Source: Corticium candelabrum
Lineage: Eukaryota > Porifera > Homoscleromorpha > Homosclerophorida > Plakinidae
Reading direction: 5' to 3'
Assembly (NCBI RefSeq): GCF_963422355.1
Contig: NC_085091.1
Span: 4,235,523-4,299,522 of the forward strand
DNA length: 64,000 nt
Shown here: positions 23,888 through 37,103 of the stretch, piece after piece
Position numbering within the stretch: position 1 is the stretch's first letter
Layout: every line of letters starts with the position of its first letter
The notes under the pieces: model-generated
The model's database searches: none
Seen by the model: the letters and a program-made list of their open reading frames with translations, nothing else
Told to the model about the DNA's origin: nothing
Translations under genes and position numbers: made by a program

Positions 23888-25235
23888 TCATATGATTGTG
23901 TGTGCGTCTGGTTCTCTCACAGATAATGATACATCTGTTAGACTTGATGGACTGCTAAGGTCTGTTGGACTAAATCGGCGCAGCAGCCATCGCCCAACTC
24001 TTGCCTTTCGAAATGAACTGAATGCTCTGCTGAGACTGCTTCTTCGTCTTGAAAAATCTGTGGAAGACTTCCTTTCTATGCTCTCGCCCGGTTTGCATTG
24101 ATCTTGGTCTTTGTTACTGTCACAGGTTGCCAGTGGAGATGTAGGCTGTGTGTCAGAACTTAGTCTGCTGCCAGTTGATGTGATGCTGTTGACACTTCCA
24201 CTGCTTCCACTAAACTTTGCATGTGGTTCGGATACTGATCGTGGTCTTCCCAGAGTTGCAGGTGTCCCTTCATCCCAAAGAGCATCCTCATAGAAGTGAG
24301 ACGTTTGCCTGGGTAGCAGCGATCTGGAACTATGTGGACGTATTCTCCAGGTCTCAACGGGACTTGACCATTGCTTGTGCAGTTCAGGTGACTCGGGAGA
24401 TGCTGGCTGTTGCCTGATCTTAGGGATGCAGTTGTTGCTTGTTTTTACACTCCTTGTTTGCACAGGCTGATGCATCTGTGGCCTGATCATAGCCTCTATT
24501 TCCACAGTTATGTCTTCAATGTTCATCTTTATTCTGTTAACTTGTCTCTGAAGAGTAGCATCTTGGCTCCTCATGGCAGCCTACCAAACGAACACAACAG
24601 TTAGTATTCAGCTATAGTCGTATGGTCATTCATGATCATGGTCAGTGGGTTATCTGAGAGTATGCAGACCTCAGTGAAAGGAAGACCAACATGTACAACG
24701 TGACTAGGTCATTGTCATTGTTCAACAACCTTTTCAATGTCATCAGTCAGATGAGCTCCACAAACACGTCTCGAGCAATAACAGTAATCCGGTACTCTTG
24801 CAGTCTACATGATTAGTGGATGCGGTTGATAGCCTAACTGGAGGTTAGAGAACTTACACAGAGGACAAAACAACTGTGACACATCCCGTGTACACATGAT
24901 CGAACGTGAGGGCGGAAGCTCGGGCAAATAATACAGTAACTATAGCATGCAACCGGTTTGAACTAGTACATTCCGCAGCTCATTGTCTATCTCTGTATAT
25001 GTAACCGTCTGCAATCGTTTCTATGAAAAGGAGACTAGAGTAGCAGACTCACCAATTGATGTCGTATCTTGTCCAATGTATTTTCGATATCAATTTCTTT
25101 CTGCTGAACAAACGGCAACGCTTGCTCTTCCATTTCAACGCAAGATATCTGATCGAGAACAAACTCTGATGAAAGCAGCTGCGCTTTGCGTGACCTCAAA
25201 GCAGCGAACTGAACGGTTCGAATGGCGCTTTCCAT
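23888..25235 (-). CDS. LURAP/FAM89-like serine-rich adaptor, paralogue B
   Basis: Exon 1 is 25235-25053 (61 codons, ATG confirmed, donor CAATTG|GTGAGT) and exon 2 is 24580-23888 (acceptor TTTGGTAG, stop TGA). Both are phase 0, total 291 aa. The leucine/coiled-coil motif spans the intron: IENTLDKIRHQL then AAMRSQDATLQRQVNRIKMN. The middle is Ser/Pro-rich and contains RPRSVSEP, a textbook 14-3-3 mode-1 site (RSxSxP). The C-terminal signature is IERKSSTDFSRRRSS (229-243), followed by GRWLLRRF around Trp259. The 472-nt intron is AT-neutral with no repeat seen. The intron position and phase, motif order and C-terminal signature match paralogues A and C. The cellular role is inferred (cytoskeletal adaptor), not shown. 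Confidence 0.8.
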
Positions 25236-27570
25236 TTATTGGCTGTTGAAGCCACGCCTCCGGCGGGGAATTGTCGCCGAACATTTCCGTGCGGACTGGT
25301 CTTTACATTGTATACATTTGTATACAGTGTGGCTATACGCAGTTAGCAATGCCATTTGGGGGTTTCTCTATCGCTCTGCTTGCATGTTGACCACAAATCT
25401 TGTTAGTTAACACGCCACCGACGCTGTCTGACGCGCCGCTCGGTCCACGTCGCTCGGATTGCTCTAAACAACATTTAGGATGCCTGCAATGCCGCTGTTA
25501 ATACTCTAGGCATACCGTGAGTTTTGTTCATATTTGCAATTTCATCTCGGGATGCTGTCGCCCCTGTTTGCAAGAGTTGAATCTAACAAACGTTTGTGCA
25601 AATTGCGGTAATGGTTGTATTGATGTGAACTAGTTAGATTTACGTAGATTTTTGTGTAGGATATTGAAACTTGACGAAAATAGTCTAGGAAGTTTACTGA
25701 ATATCTAGGATGTAGATCATAACGTTTAAGTTAAATCAGATGTGACTCACTGTTTTGGAGGTAATGTTGGTGGATATCCAGCGTATTTATGTTTCTTTAT
25801 ACTCCCAGGCTACTAGTGTACGTGGTAGGACCTTACTGTAGACATCACCGTATGGTACATGCCATGTAGTTACCTATTTTATTAATCTACAGAAAACCAA
25901 GGCGTTTTCTAAATACTCAAGCGGCCTATTTATAGGGTATCTAGCAATCCAACCTGAAACTATACACTTGAGGTCATACATAGAGGCCTAGCTATTGCAT
26001 TCATAGGTCTTGACTTCACTTAAGGGAGATTTGTCACCTCATTGACTTTGTCTGATTATTTGAAACTTTATCAAGTCTGACAGTTTGTGAGTACACTCTG
26101 TAAGTCACTTGGTATTGTCTTTCTTACCGTTTAGACAAATTTTTGTAAATGCAATGCTGCATGGTAAATATAGGTAAATCTATAGCCATACATAACAATG
26201 TTTCCAATGGGCGAATAGAATATTGTAATTTTTGTTTTTATACTTGTTGTTGTTATAGTTATTCTCAGGCAGTTAGTCACGTTGGGTTGGTGATATTGTG
26301 ATAATCGGACAAGAACAGTGGTGAGTTGCTTGTTTCCAGCAGTACCATATTTATAAGGCTGCCGTTTTGAACAAGACAAGGTACAGAGTTTTGTAATTTA
26401 TAATTTGTGGCTATAGTTGCCCCTAGGGTTAGGTGTCACTGCCATGCATGTATGCATGCATACATACATACTTATGATTATGATGGTAGTTCACTAATTT
26501 CAATGATAGCATTGCTTAGTTAGTGTGGACCGAAATTTGCAGTTGATAGACAAGTTGTTTTACAAGATGAACTGACAATTGATACACTAGAATATGGAAT
26601 GCAACAAAATGTGGGTTTTCTACGCTGGCAATTAATTGTTATTTTTTCTCTTTAAAATTTACTAGTAAGGAATGGCGGATATTTCTCCATATTGATCAAA
26701 AATGTAGTTATGGCTTTGATTGAGGTCATTTTCTTGTGCAAGCTGACTAATTATAAGGAATGTCTCTTTGGGTATCGGAGATGTGAAAGAGAAGATGTTT
26801 ATCTGAACTGAGGTTTTATGAGAAGATATACTCAATTGCAATGGGCCTGTAGGTGCTGCTTACTGTCCAAGTGAAGGGTAAATTGAATAATTTAATTTGG
26901 GTACAACAGCTGAGCATACAGGATTCTATAAATATTGCAAGACAAGTTTTCACTGCTAAGTTTGTTGTTCTGAAAATACATGAACTGTTGGTTAATTTAT
27001 GCATTATGTGCAGTCACCAAATGCGAGCTCTTTAGTATTGTTTATTACATATAACAGTAATATATATTTATTGTGTAGTAGTCAATTATTTCACAAACGG
27101 AGAAGTAATGTGGATAAATATGGGCTTTGTGTTATCAGACAGTTTTGTGCAAAATTAAAAAAAAATTAGAAATTATCATTTGTGGACTGTAAAATACATT
27201 TTTGCTACTTTGCTTATTGTGGTATGTCAATAGTGGAGTCATATAGTTTGTGTCTCTCTGCTACTGTAGTTGATGTTTATTAGTTTGTAAGCTAGAGGAA
27301 TGTTGAAATTCTTGGATGTCATTGTAGGGTGGGATCCTGCATTGATGGATGACATTTAGAGTTTGAGTTCATTAAGGTCGATTTAAAAGTTTTTGCAAAC
27401 TTATTTGGTAATTTCTCAAATTTGAGATGGTTTGTGCCAAATAGACAGCAGCTGTTCAAGCCATAAAATACATGATATCTTTGTTTCATTAAAGTGCCAA
27501 AATACTTAGCTGTTGCAATTGATAAACAAAATAGAATTGCTAACCTAATATTTAATATTAGTGAAAACTG
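25236..27570. other. No gene seen
   Basis: The first ~250 bp is relatively GC-rich (CGCCTCCGGCGGGG, GACGCGCCGC) and probably holds the promoter of paralogue B. The rest is AT-rich with a small GCATGCATACATAC tract near 26450 and no supported coding segment. Confidence 0.4.
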
Positions 27571-27686
27571 TGTGCTCTTATAGATACTAGTGGCACATGT
27601 ATAGGATCTTTTGAATGTTTTCCCTCTAGTGTTAGCTGCTATTGTGTTGTGTTCGGTCTACAAGTAAATATACTACACACATAACA
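27571..27686 (+). repeat. 5' LTR of Gypsy copy 1
   Basis: 116 bp, TGTG..AACA. It shares TATAGAT.CTAGTGGCACATG, CTAGTGTTA.CTGCTAT and GTGTTGTGTTC.GTCTACAAGTAAATAT with 30875-31003. Confidence 0.8.
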
Positions 27687-30600
27687 CAAGTTGATGACAG
27701 GAATGGAATTACGCTTTGACACACAGCACACAGGGATAAGGCAACAACTTTCAACATGCAGTCAGTGAAAGTGCAGGTTGAGCAATTTTGGATCACTTCT
27801 AGCCTTGCTGACGACTGACGTCAGGTAGGTGTCTACCTTTCTTAATTTACTGTATGGGGAAGATGCAGAAGAATTCTGAAATCTACGAATATCACCGAAG
27901 AGTACAGAGAGAAATACGATGAAGTAATTGCCAAGTTTGAAGAGTATTCCAAGTACATCACAACATCATATATGAGCGAGCATGCTTCGATTTATGAACC
28001 AACAGGACAGTGTTACCGTGATGCGTCTATTCATTGAACAGTATATTGCCTTTTTGTGTATACATTAGTGGATACATGCGAGTATGGCAAACTTTGTGAA
28101 GAGATGTGGAGAGACAGAACAGTTGTGAGTCCAGACACATCAGAAAGCCTTTGATACGACACATTTTACGTCAGAGAAGGTCGAGCAACTTACAATAGAA
28201 GCAGCAACTTACGATAGAAGCAGAAGCAGTGAAGGACTACCATCAGCAGCTGCAAGAAAACGGGAGTAAGAGCAACCCAGTCGTATGGAGCAAGTGAGAA
28301 GCAGCTTCAAGAGCTGGCGTATGACAGGAATAAGGGCAGCAGGTGCATGGCAAGAGTAGTACTACAGGCAGCAACAACAAACAAAAGGCACAGTTAATTT
28401 GGTGGAGCATATAGTCAAAACTTGACACCATGCAAACACCCATGCATGAGCTGTGGAAAGAATCACGCTGGAGAAGCATATTGCCCCACACAACAAGCTA
28501 TATGTTCAAAGTGTAACAGGCGTGGGCAATTGCAGCTCAGTATTGTTTCAAGGTCATATGCTACAGCAGACACCCAGGGAGCTGAAAAAGCATATATAAG
28601 TTTACTGGTGGGAGCCACATGGTTCTTGGTTGTCTTTCGTTAGAGGCAAAGAGCTACAGGTCAAACTAGAGTCGCTGCTTGGTACAGAAGTGACTGTGAT
28701 CACTGAGGAAGCATACAGAATGCTAGGACTGCCCAACTTGCATCAACCATTCAAACTACTGTACAAACCAACAGCTATATCACTGCAGGCATTGGGACTT
28801 TTGCAACCACACTGTCTACAAATAGCAGAACGGAGACTGGACTACCTTTGTTGTTTATGGACTGAAGATGAATTTTCTTGGATTCCCAACACTAAAACTT
28901 GTCAACAAGATTCAGGCAACGATTGCAGATGTGAGCTGAAGGTTAGAGTCCACTTTAATTAAACAAGTAGGCCATACTCAGCAAATTTCCAAGAGTGTTT
29001 GGACACTTACGGAATCTGGAAGAATCATACTGGATCAAGGTGCAAGAAGCTGAAATGTTTGTGCTGCTAACACCTAGGAATGTGTCAATTCCTCTCAGGC
29101 CATGGTCACCATGCATGGAGCTGACAAGAATGGAACAGCTGGGAAGTATAGCCAAAGTCAAAGAACCTACGCCTTTGTGTTCAGGAATGGTGGTGGTAGC
29201 CAAGCATCAGGAGATCTAGTGATATATATTTTGACCTCAGATGTCTCAATGAGAGTGTTCTTGGAGAAGTCTACTCACTGCCAACAGTTGATGATTTCTT
29301 AGCCCAACTGCAGGAGCTACTGGACGCAAACAGTGATATCAAGATACCACAAGAGAATCCTGCCAAGATATTAGCAGATGCATCATCAACAGGCTGGGAG
29401 CAGTCGTACTCCAGCATTCTACCATTGGATGGATCGAAGCCAGAAGCTTATGCTTCACATGCTATGAGGGAGACTGTCGAGAAGCCTTAACCAAATATAA
29501 AAGGCCGTTCTATAGCAGCAACCTGAGCATGCCACAAGTTTGCAGAATATGTCATTGGGAGGAATTTTTGCATTGGAAAAACTGATTGGAAACCATTGGT
29601 GCCAGTACTATTAACCAAGCACTTGGACAACCCGCCACTGGGTGTGGTTTGATTCAGACTTTGTCTGGCACTCGAAACTTACACTATCAGTCATGTTCAA
29701 AGAGAGCTACTGCGTGTAGCAGATGCCCTATTTGGTGCTCCACTGCCATAGCAAATTGGTTCTGATCACTCAGGAAGAAACGGAAGACTTTATATAGGAA
29801 GTATAGTTTAGCACACCTTCCAACTACTAGAGGCAGACTGCTGACATACAAGACAACACAACCTCAAGATGCTACATGCTCAGATATTGTTGATCTCTGT
29901 CAGAATAGAGTCAGATGTCGTGATGATCCAGCTGTCAACCTTTCTTAGAGTTTGTGCCCAACCTGTATGAAAAATGACAGACCTCCTTGTAGTAATCCCC
30001 TCGTAACATCTCCATTTGGTATTACCCATGGCACACTTGAAGATCTCAAAGGCACACTTTGCCAGTATTATAGTGGTTGTAATCTATTTCTCCAGATACC
30101 CGGAATTGATTCAGATGTCATCTATGACAGCCAGTAGTACAGGCACTCAAAGTCATGTTGCTCAACATAGCATTCCGGAGGTTGTCAAGAGTGACAACGA
30201 CGCCCACAGTATGTTTCCAAGGAGATAGACAATTTGCAACGAGCTGTGGATTTGCACACATAACCAGCATCTGTGTCTATCCACAAAGTGTTGGGTTAGC
30301 TGAGAGAACGTTGAAGTCAGTAGAACAGTTGTTTTACAATGATCAGATGATCTTCATCTGGGTTAATTTGCTGACTTATTGAGTCACGCCACTTCCTTGG
30401 TGCAACTTTAGTCCATCAAGCCTGCTGATGGAAATTAAGTCACCTTAGAACTATACTTCAACCTGTAGAACAGCGCATTTAATTACATCGCCTCACATAA
30501 AGGAATTTTTGCTGCAGACATAGCTTTGAAACAGGATAACTTCAATTAGAGGCACAGAGTCACAGAGCTGGAAGAACTTCCTGAAGATCGAGTCAGGTGT

Positions 30601-30874
30601 TTGGATTAATTTCCTCCAAAGAGGTCAGAGGAGAGGAGTAGTACTGTTGAAGGGATCAATACGCAGGTCTTATGTGATTAACCTGAACATGCGGAGGTGA
30701 AAAGAAACAGGAGGCAAGTGCTGCCATCATGACCCATCAGGGCGGGTAAGGTACGTTCACCATCATCTGAAGGGCGCAGTGAGTCAAGACAGACCCATTA
30801 CTGGACTGCAGACAAGAGTTGCTAATAAACCTCCACACAGGCTATAGACCTGTACGTAGTGGGGTCCGGAGGAA

Positions 30875-31003
30875 TGTCCTGTGGGCTATAGATGCTAGTG
30901 GCACATGCGTATAATATAGTGTCTTCTGATTGCAGTTCTGCTAGTGTTAACTGCTATTTGTGTTGTGTTCAGTCTACAAGTAAATATTACTACACACGTA
31001 ACA
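30875..31003 (+). repeat. 3' LTR of Gypsy copy 1
   Basis: 129 bp, TGTC..AACA, preceded by a purine-rich GGGGTCCGGAGGAA tract. Clear indels versus the 5' LTR suggest an old insertion. Confidence 0.8.
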
Positions 31004-31315
31004 CCCACCAAACCATGCATGAGTCATTGACCCGGCTTTCGAGATGGCCATTGACTAACAAGGAAGACTAGAAATCTGTTTTTGGACGTATTTCGGGTGC
31101 GAACAACCTTAGACGAATAGAAAGCAACCCGTGTCTAGAATAATGATACAATTAATGTAGTAGCTAAATGTTTAGCTTCCTTTCGTGTATAGCGAAGACC
31201 GGCCTCTATGCTAGACTTGACAGACTGTTAATTAATTAATAAGAATGGTGAACTGCTGGCTCTGTAGGTCGTGGATAGGCCAAAATTTTTTACGAACACA
31301 CTCAATTAGATTTCA

Positions 31316-31373
31316 ACTGCTGGCCCACTTTTTCAACCTAGGCAACTGCCTCGGTTGCGTCTTGCCTACGCCA
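31316..31373 (-). mobile_element. hAT-type terminal fragment
   Basis: Read on the minus strand it begins CAGTGGCGTAGGCAAGACG and continues with a GAGGCAGTTGCCTAGGTTG segment, a form typical of hAT MITE ends. No opposite end was found nearby. Confidence 0.45.
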
Positions 31374-31474
31374 CTGCGACTGAGTTTCCCTAGCATTGCC
31401 AAGCCATACCCGTGTACAGCATTTTACAGGGATCTTCGTGGCGTACTCATGGCGGGAGTTCAGACGGAATGTGC

Positions 31475-31526
31475 TACTATATTAATTGGAATGGGCAAAA
31501 ACTATATTAATTGGAATGGGCAAAAG
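31475..31526. repeat. Tandem duplication of a 25-bp unit
   Basis: CTATATTAATTGGAATGGGC plus AAAAA occurs twice in a row, perfect apart from the trailing bases. Confidence 0.85.
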
Positions 31527-32639
31527 GTGCACAGACCGTTCTGTACTGCTGTGGCCATCTTGGCTTTACGTGTGGAGTAACGCGCGTTATTACACATGCC
31601 GGAAACGAAGTTGCCACACTGTTATTTAATACGGCGACACTGGGTGGAATAAAGTAGGTATTACTGCATGTCTAGTACCTTGTGTGGCGCGTGATGTAGC
31701 ACACTGTGCTTTCTATTAACGTCTGTCAGTTTTCTAGATCATTCTAATTATATAAACAGTCTTTAATTAATTAAGATAATGAGATATACGCAGATACAAA
31801 TCAGAGAGCAAGACATCCGGGATCTGCGTATCTTGGCGCACATAATTTCAGGCATAGACAGGTGGCTTGCAGTTAGGAAATTGTTTGCGTTGAGTGCGAA
31901 ACAAGCACATAATAATTGCTATACGTCCTGACATTTATCTAGTATACGTAGAGTTGGTAGACCGAGCAGGCAACAACTAGCTAGGCAAGAGACGCTTTCT
32001 TGTTCTCTATTGACTGTTTTCGTCTTAAGCTGTGATGTCATACACCTGTACTGGTGTGTGTTTGCACTGTCAACACTATCATTTTACTGAGAAGGGAGTT
32101 CACCGGTCTTGCTCTTTCGTAATAATCTTTTTTTTAGAACAGGGCAGTGTGAGTAGATTTATATATAGACTTCTTGGGCGGTGGTAGTGGGTGGTAAGAG
32201 GGAATCATAAACATTAACTAGTATTGTTTTGATGGAGTAGTTGTTTTTAATCCTATTTTAGAATGGCTGAATTGTATATTGAATCGGGATTTGTTGCTCC
32301 TTCAAGCTTGTGTCGATCTTCTTGTCTGTAGACGTATGCAGTTGATATTTCTTACTTCGCACTATTCTGTCTTTCTTTACTCCAATTAATTAACGTACCG
32401 CTTCGAGCCTTGACAATGATTGGCTCAATCATGCAGCCATCACTCATTTCAGGTGTTGCGCTGTATATGCAGCTGCCTTTCATTGAAGATTTTTATCAAT
32501 TAATAATTGCTCAGTCCTGGATTGTTTTACAGACAATTAACATTCTCTTTTATCTTCTAACAATTGTTAATTAACTTAGTGTACTGCGTCAGATAGAAAT
32601 TGTTTTTATATAGTCCAGATTTAACGTTAAGTATTGTGA

Positions 32640-33443
32640 CTAATTGTGCTGCAATTTCTTCAGAAGCCATGAACTTAGACTTCCCCGTCGGGAAGCGGGT
32701 TCTTCTGATTTACGGTCAAGAGTGCTGCCTGTAACGTGTACTGAGATATTCGGACTTTTTGGTACTTGACCGCAAGGCAGTGATCGAACACTAGTCTGCT
32801 TGTTGATGGGCATCTTGAATAGAACACTGCCTACGGAGGATCTCTTTTGAGAGAGCTTGGCTGGAGATGGCGGAGAAAGACTGCTTTGCAGACGCGGTGA
32901 TTCACTACCTTGTCTTTGTGCTGTAGCATTCAGTGGATGCAGTTGATTGTCAAGTTCTAGTCGTAAAAGAGGGCTTTGATTTCGTCTCAGTTTGAGGGCT
33001 CCTGCTGAAAATGATGATGGTAGTGGAATGAATTTTTCAGGCGCAACGTTTGCGGTATTGTAGCTGTTGGCTTCTTCACTGATAGGGCAGGAATTACAGT
33101 CTTCTGGCTTCTCGATAGGGCACGTCTTCTGGACCTTCTGCTGCCAACAGGCGGTACTGACTTCTTCGATGTCTTTTCTCATTCGCACTAACCTTGTGCT
33201 AAAGCTGTCGTCTTGATGTCGCATCTCGGTCTGTATACATATATATGAAAAGCAGAATAATGTACGGCTGAAGTCCAACCGACAAAACGAGTGACTCACG
33301 AGTCCAGCTCTAAGGCGTTCAATAGCGGCATCCATTTCGTCTTCAATTTCTTCGACAGTCTGCTCGCGGTGGCTGCGCCGGCGAAAGGCATTAGAACGAC
33401 CGAGCTCAGAGTTCATTGAACCAAAGTAGACAAGTGACGCCAT
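32640..33443 (-). CDS. LURAP/FAM89-like serine-rich adaptor, paralogue C
   Basis: Exon 1 is 33443-33300 (48 codons, donor CTC|GTGAGT) and exon 2 is 33230-32640 (acceptor TATATGTATACAG, stop TAG), total 244 aa. The 69-nt intron is a multiple of three and has no in-frame stop, so an unspliced transcript would read through to 267 aa. The splice sites match those of paralogues A and B. The motif MDAAIERLRAGL then TEMRHQDDSFSTRLVRMRKD is the closest of the three to FAM89/LURAP (LDAAL..LR..M..LR..D pattern). A short Ser/Pro-rich middle leads to LDRKSEEPASRRGS and SSWLLKKL at the extreme C-terminus (219-241). Confidence 0.8.
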   Translation of the reverse strand: MASLVYFGSMNSELGRSNAFRRRSHREQTVEEIEDEMDAAIERLRAGLVSHSFCRLDFSRTLFCFSYICIQTEMRHQDDSFSTRLVRMRKDIEEVSTACWQQKVQKTCPIEKPEDCNSCPISEEANSYNTANVAPEKFIPLPSSFSAGALKLRRNQSPLLRLELDNQLHPLNATAQRQGSESPRLQSSLSPPSPAKLSQKRSSVGSVLFKMPINKQTSVRSLPCGQVPKSPNISVHVTGSTLDRKSEEPASRRGSLSSWLLKKLQHN

Positions 33444-35258
<1,815 letters not shown>

Positions 35259-35423
35259 CGTACTATTGGGTTCTTAGTGAGAGACACCGAGTGGCCTTCT
35301 ACCCTTGCACACGACTCTATTCACCTCTCAAAGCCCCCCAGGCTAAACCATACTCTTAACTATATACGCGGTTATGGTCCCTCCCATAGGAGTGGCCAAC
35401 ACAATCTAGTAACCTCTATTACA
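35259..35423 (-). repeat. 3' LTR of Gypsy copy 2
   Basis: 165 bp starting TGTAATAGAGG directly after the polypurine tract. It includes GCGTATATAG, a possible TATA region. Confidence 0.8.
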
Positions 35424-35515
35424 TCCCCCCTTTCTCAAGTCAATAAACTGCCTTACCAACATCTCCCTTCTCAAAGCATGCAACTCTACTTTTTACTTTC
35501 TATAAGTCTGAACGT

Positions 35516-37103
35516 TTAGGAGTCACTACTCGTCTTCCACTCCTTGTCCTGAGTGTTGGTGAATTCTGTCGGACTCGGCTTTCTTGAGTAGTAAATGTAG
35601 ATGTATCCGTTTGATGATGTGCTGATTCGAAGTGAGGTTGGGGTGTCCTCTGGAATCTCCTCCTGTTGTGATGGTGGAATGTTCACTAGATGTCGCCTGT
35701 TTCTTCGAACAGTTGTTGACTGAGTTTGCACCCGATATGACCTTGGTGTTGACTCATCTTGTAAGACTTTCCCCGGTTCTCGCCGGTCTCTCACCCAAAC
35801 AGTAGTGCCCTCAGATAAAGGTTTCAGCACTTTAGTTGCATGTCGCTTGTCGAATCTTTTTTTTTTGGTCTTCTTTACCAATTGCTTCTTTCGTTTGAAT
35901 CTCCTTCCAAAGAAGTACTCTTGGGTGTAAAACGTGAGGTAATTTCGGCACAACAGATCGAATCTGTCTTCCCATAAGTAATTCTGATGGTGAAAATCCG
36001 TTCGCTAGTGGTGTAGCTCGATATGCCAATAATGCTAAATATGGATCTGTTGCTTTCTTGAGAAGACTCTTCACAGTTCTGACCATCCGCTCAGCCTCTC
36101 CATTACTCTGAGGTGTAGCGGACTGCTAGTAATATGCGAAAATTAGTATTCGCTTGCGAATTTTGCAAATGCGGCAGAAGAATACTGAGGCCCATTGTCT
36201 GATCGAACTTCTTCGGGAATTCCATGTCGGGAAAAAAACGATTTCATGTGTTCAATCACAACTTTTGATGTCGCATCTGATAGTCTCGCTATTTCTGGAT
36301 ACCTTGACAAATAGTCTACAACGAGAAGATACGATTGTCCCTTCCATTCGAAAAGATCAGTTCCGACACATTGCCAGGGACGACTTGGCAAAGGTGTAGG
36401 AATGAGAGGTTCAGCTCTATTGCTGCGCTCTTTGCTGCAAACAGTGCAGTTCTCCACTGTCTCGTTCAATTGAGAACTCATTCCTGGCCACCACACTGCT
36501 GCTTTTGCGCGATCCAGAGTCTTTTGTGATACCCATGTGGCCTGTGTGGAGTCTCTTTATAACCTCATCTCGTAATAATTCTGGAATAATTATCCGATTG
36601 CCTCTTAGAAGTAATCCATCTAGGACTGACAATTCTGTAAATACAGGATAATACTTCTTGACTGGCCCCTTCAACAAGTGTTTAGCTGGCCATCCCTGTA
36701 TGCAAAATCGTTTCAATTGATTGCATGTGTTGTCTGCAGTCTGTCTGTCCCGTATGTCTTTCAGTCGTTTTTCCGTCACAGGATGGTTAATGATCAGTTC
36801 GACATAGGCTTTAGTTGCTGTTTCCAACTCATGAGCTGATTCCGTAGTTATCTGTACTGGACTTCTGGACAATGTGTCAGGTGTGAAAGATTTCTTTCCT
36901 GAGACATGACTTATTGAGAAGTTGTATCGCATCAGTCGAAGCCTGAATCTCTGAATACGTATCGGTAGCTCATCCAGCCTCTTGCTTGAACTAAGTAAAG
37001 AAACTAGAGGCTTATGGTCTGTCTCCACCTGAAATCTCATACCGTAAAGATAATCACTAAAACGCTCACATGCCCATGTAACAGCCAAGGCTTCTCTCTC
37101 CAT
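35516..37103 (-). pseudogene. RNase H-integrase portion of Gypsy copy 2
   Basis: It is spread over four frames. 37103-36520 carries the RNase H end (ETDHKPLVSLL) and the N-terminal integrase zinc region (..LHTGHMGITK). 36496-36143 carries CTVCSKERSNRAEPL, GTDLFEWKGQ and SDNGPQYSS, the first two catalytic Asp. 36110-35832 carries the E-containing helix ([12 protein letters not shown]) and [20 protein letters not shown]. 35953-35516 is the basic C-terminal tail. At least three shifts separate them. There is no envelope gene. Confidence 0.85.

Larger units (their letters stand above)
27571..31003 (+). mobile_element. Degenerate Ty3/Gypsy LTR retrotransposon (copy 1)
   Basis: Short LTRs (27571-27686 and 30875-31003) flank ~3.2 kb of broken gag-pol. 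The order on the plus strand is: gag fragments near 27880-28140; a zinc knuckle CGKNHAGEAYC..C at about 28450-28520; protease remnant EVTVITEEAYRMLGLP near 28690; RT start PRNVSIPLRPW..GMVVVAKH at about 29080-29210, with LNESVL..YSLPTVDD following in another frame; RNase H fragment near 29370; integrase CPTCMKNDRPP near 29960 and YFSRYPELIQM near 30090. Most of RT palm/fingers between PTVDD and RNase H is deleted. Many stops and shifts are present. It cannot move by itself. Confidence 0.88.
31004..32639. other. No gene seen
   Basis: AT-rich spacer containing the hAT-end fragment, the small tandem duplication and a perfect TAACGCGCGTTA palindrome near 31579. The plus-strand open frame 31245-31580 runs through these repeats and is not a gene. 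Confidence 0.45.

Noticed and set aside
31245..31580. 111-aa plus-strand open frame
   Set aside because: It crosses a hAT terminal fragment and a 25-bp tandem duplication.
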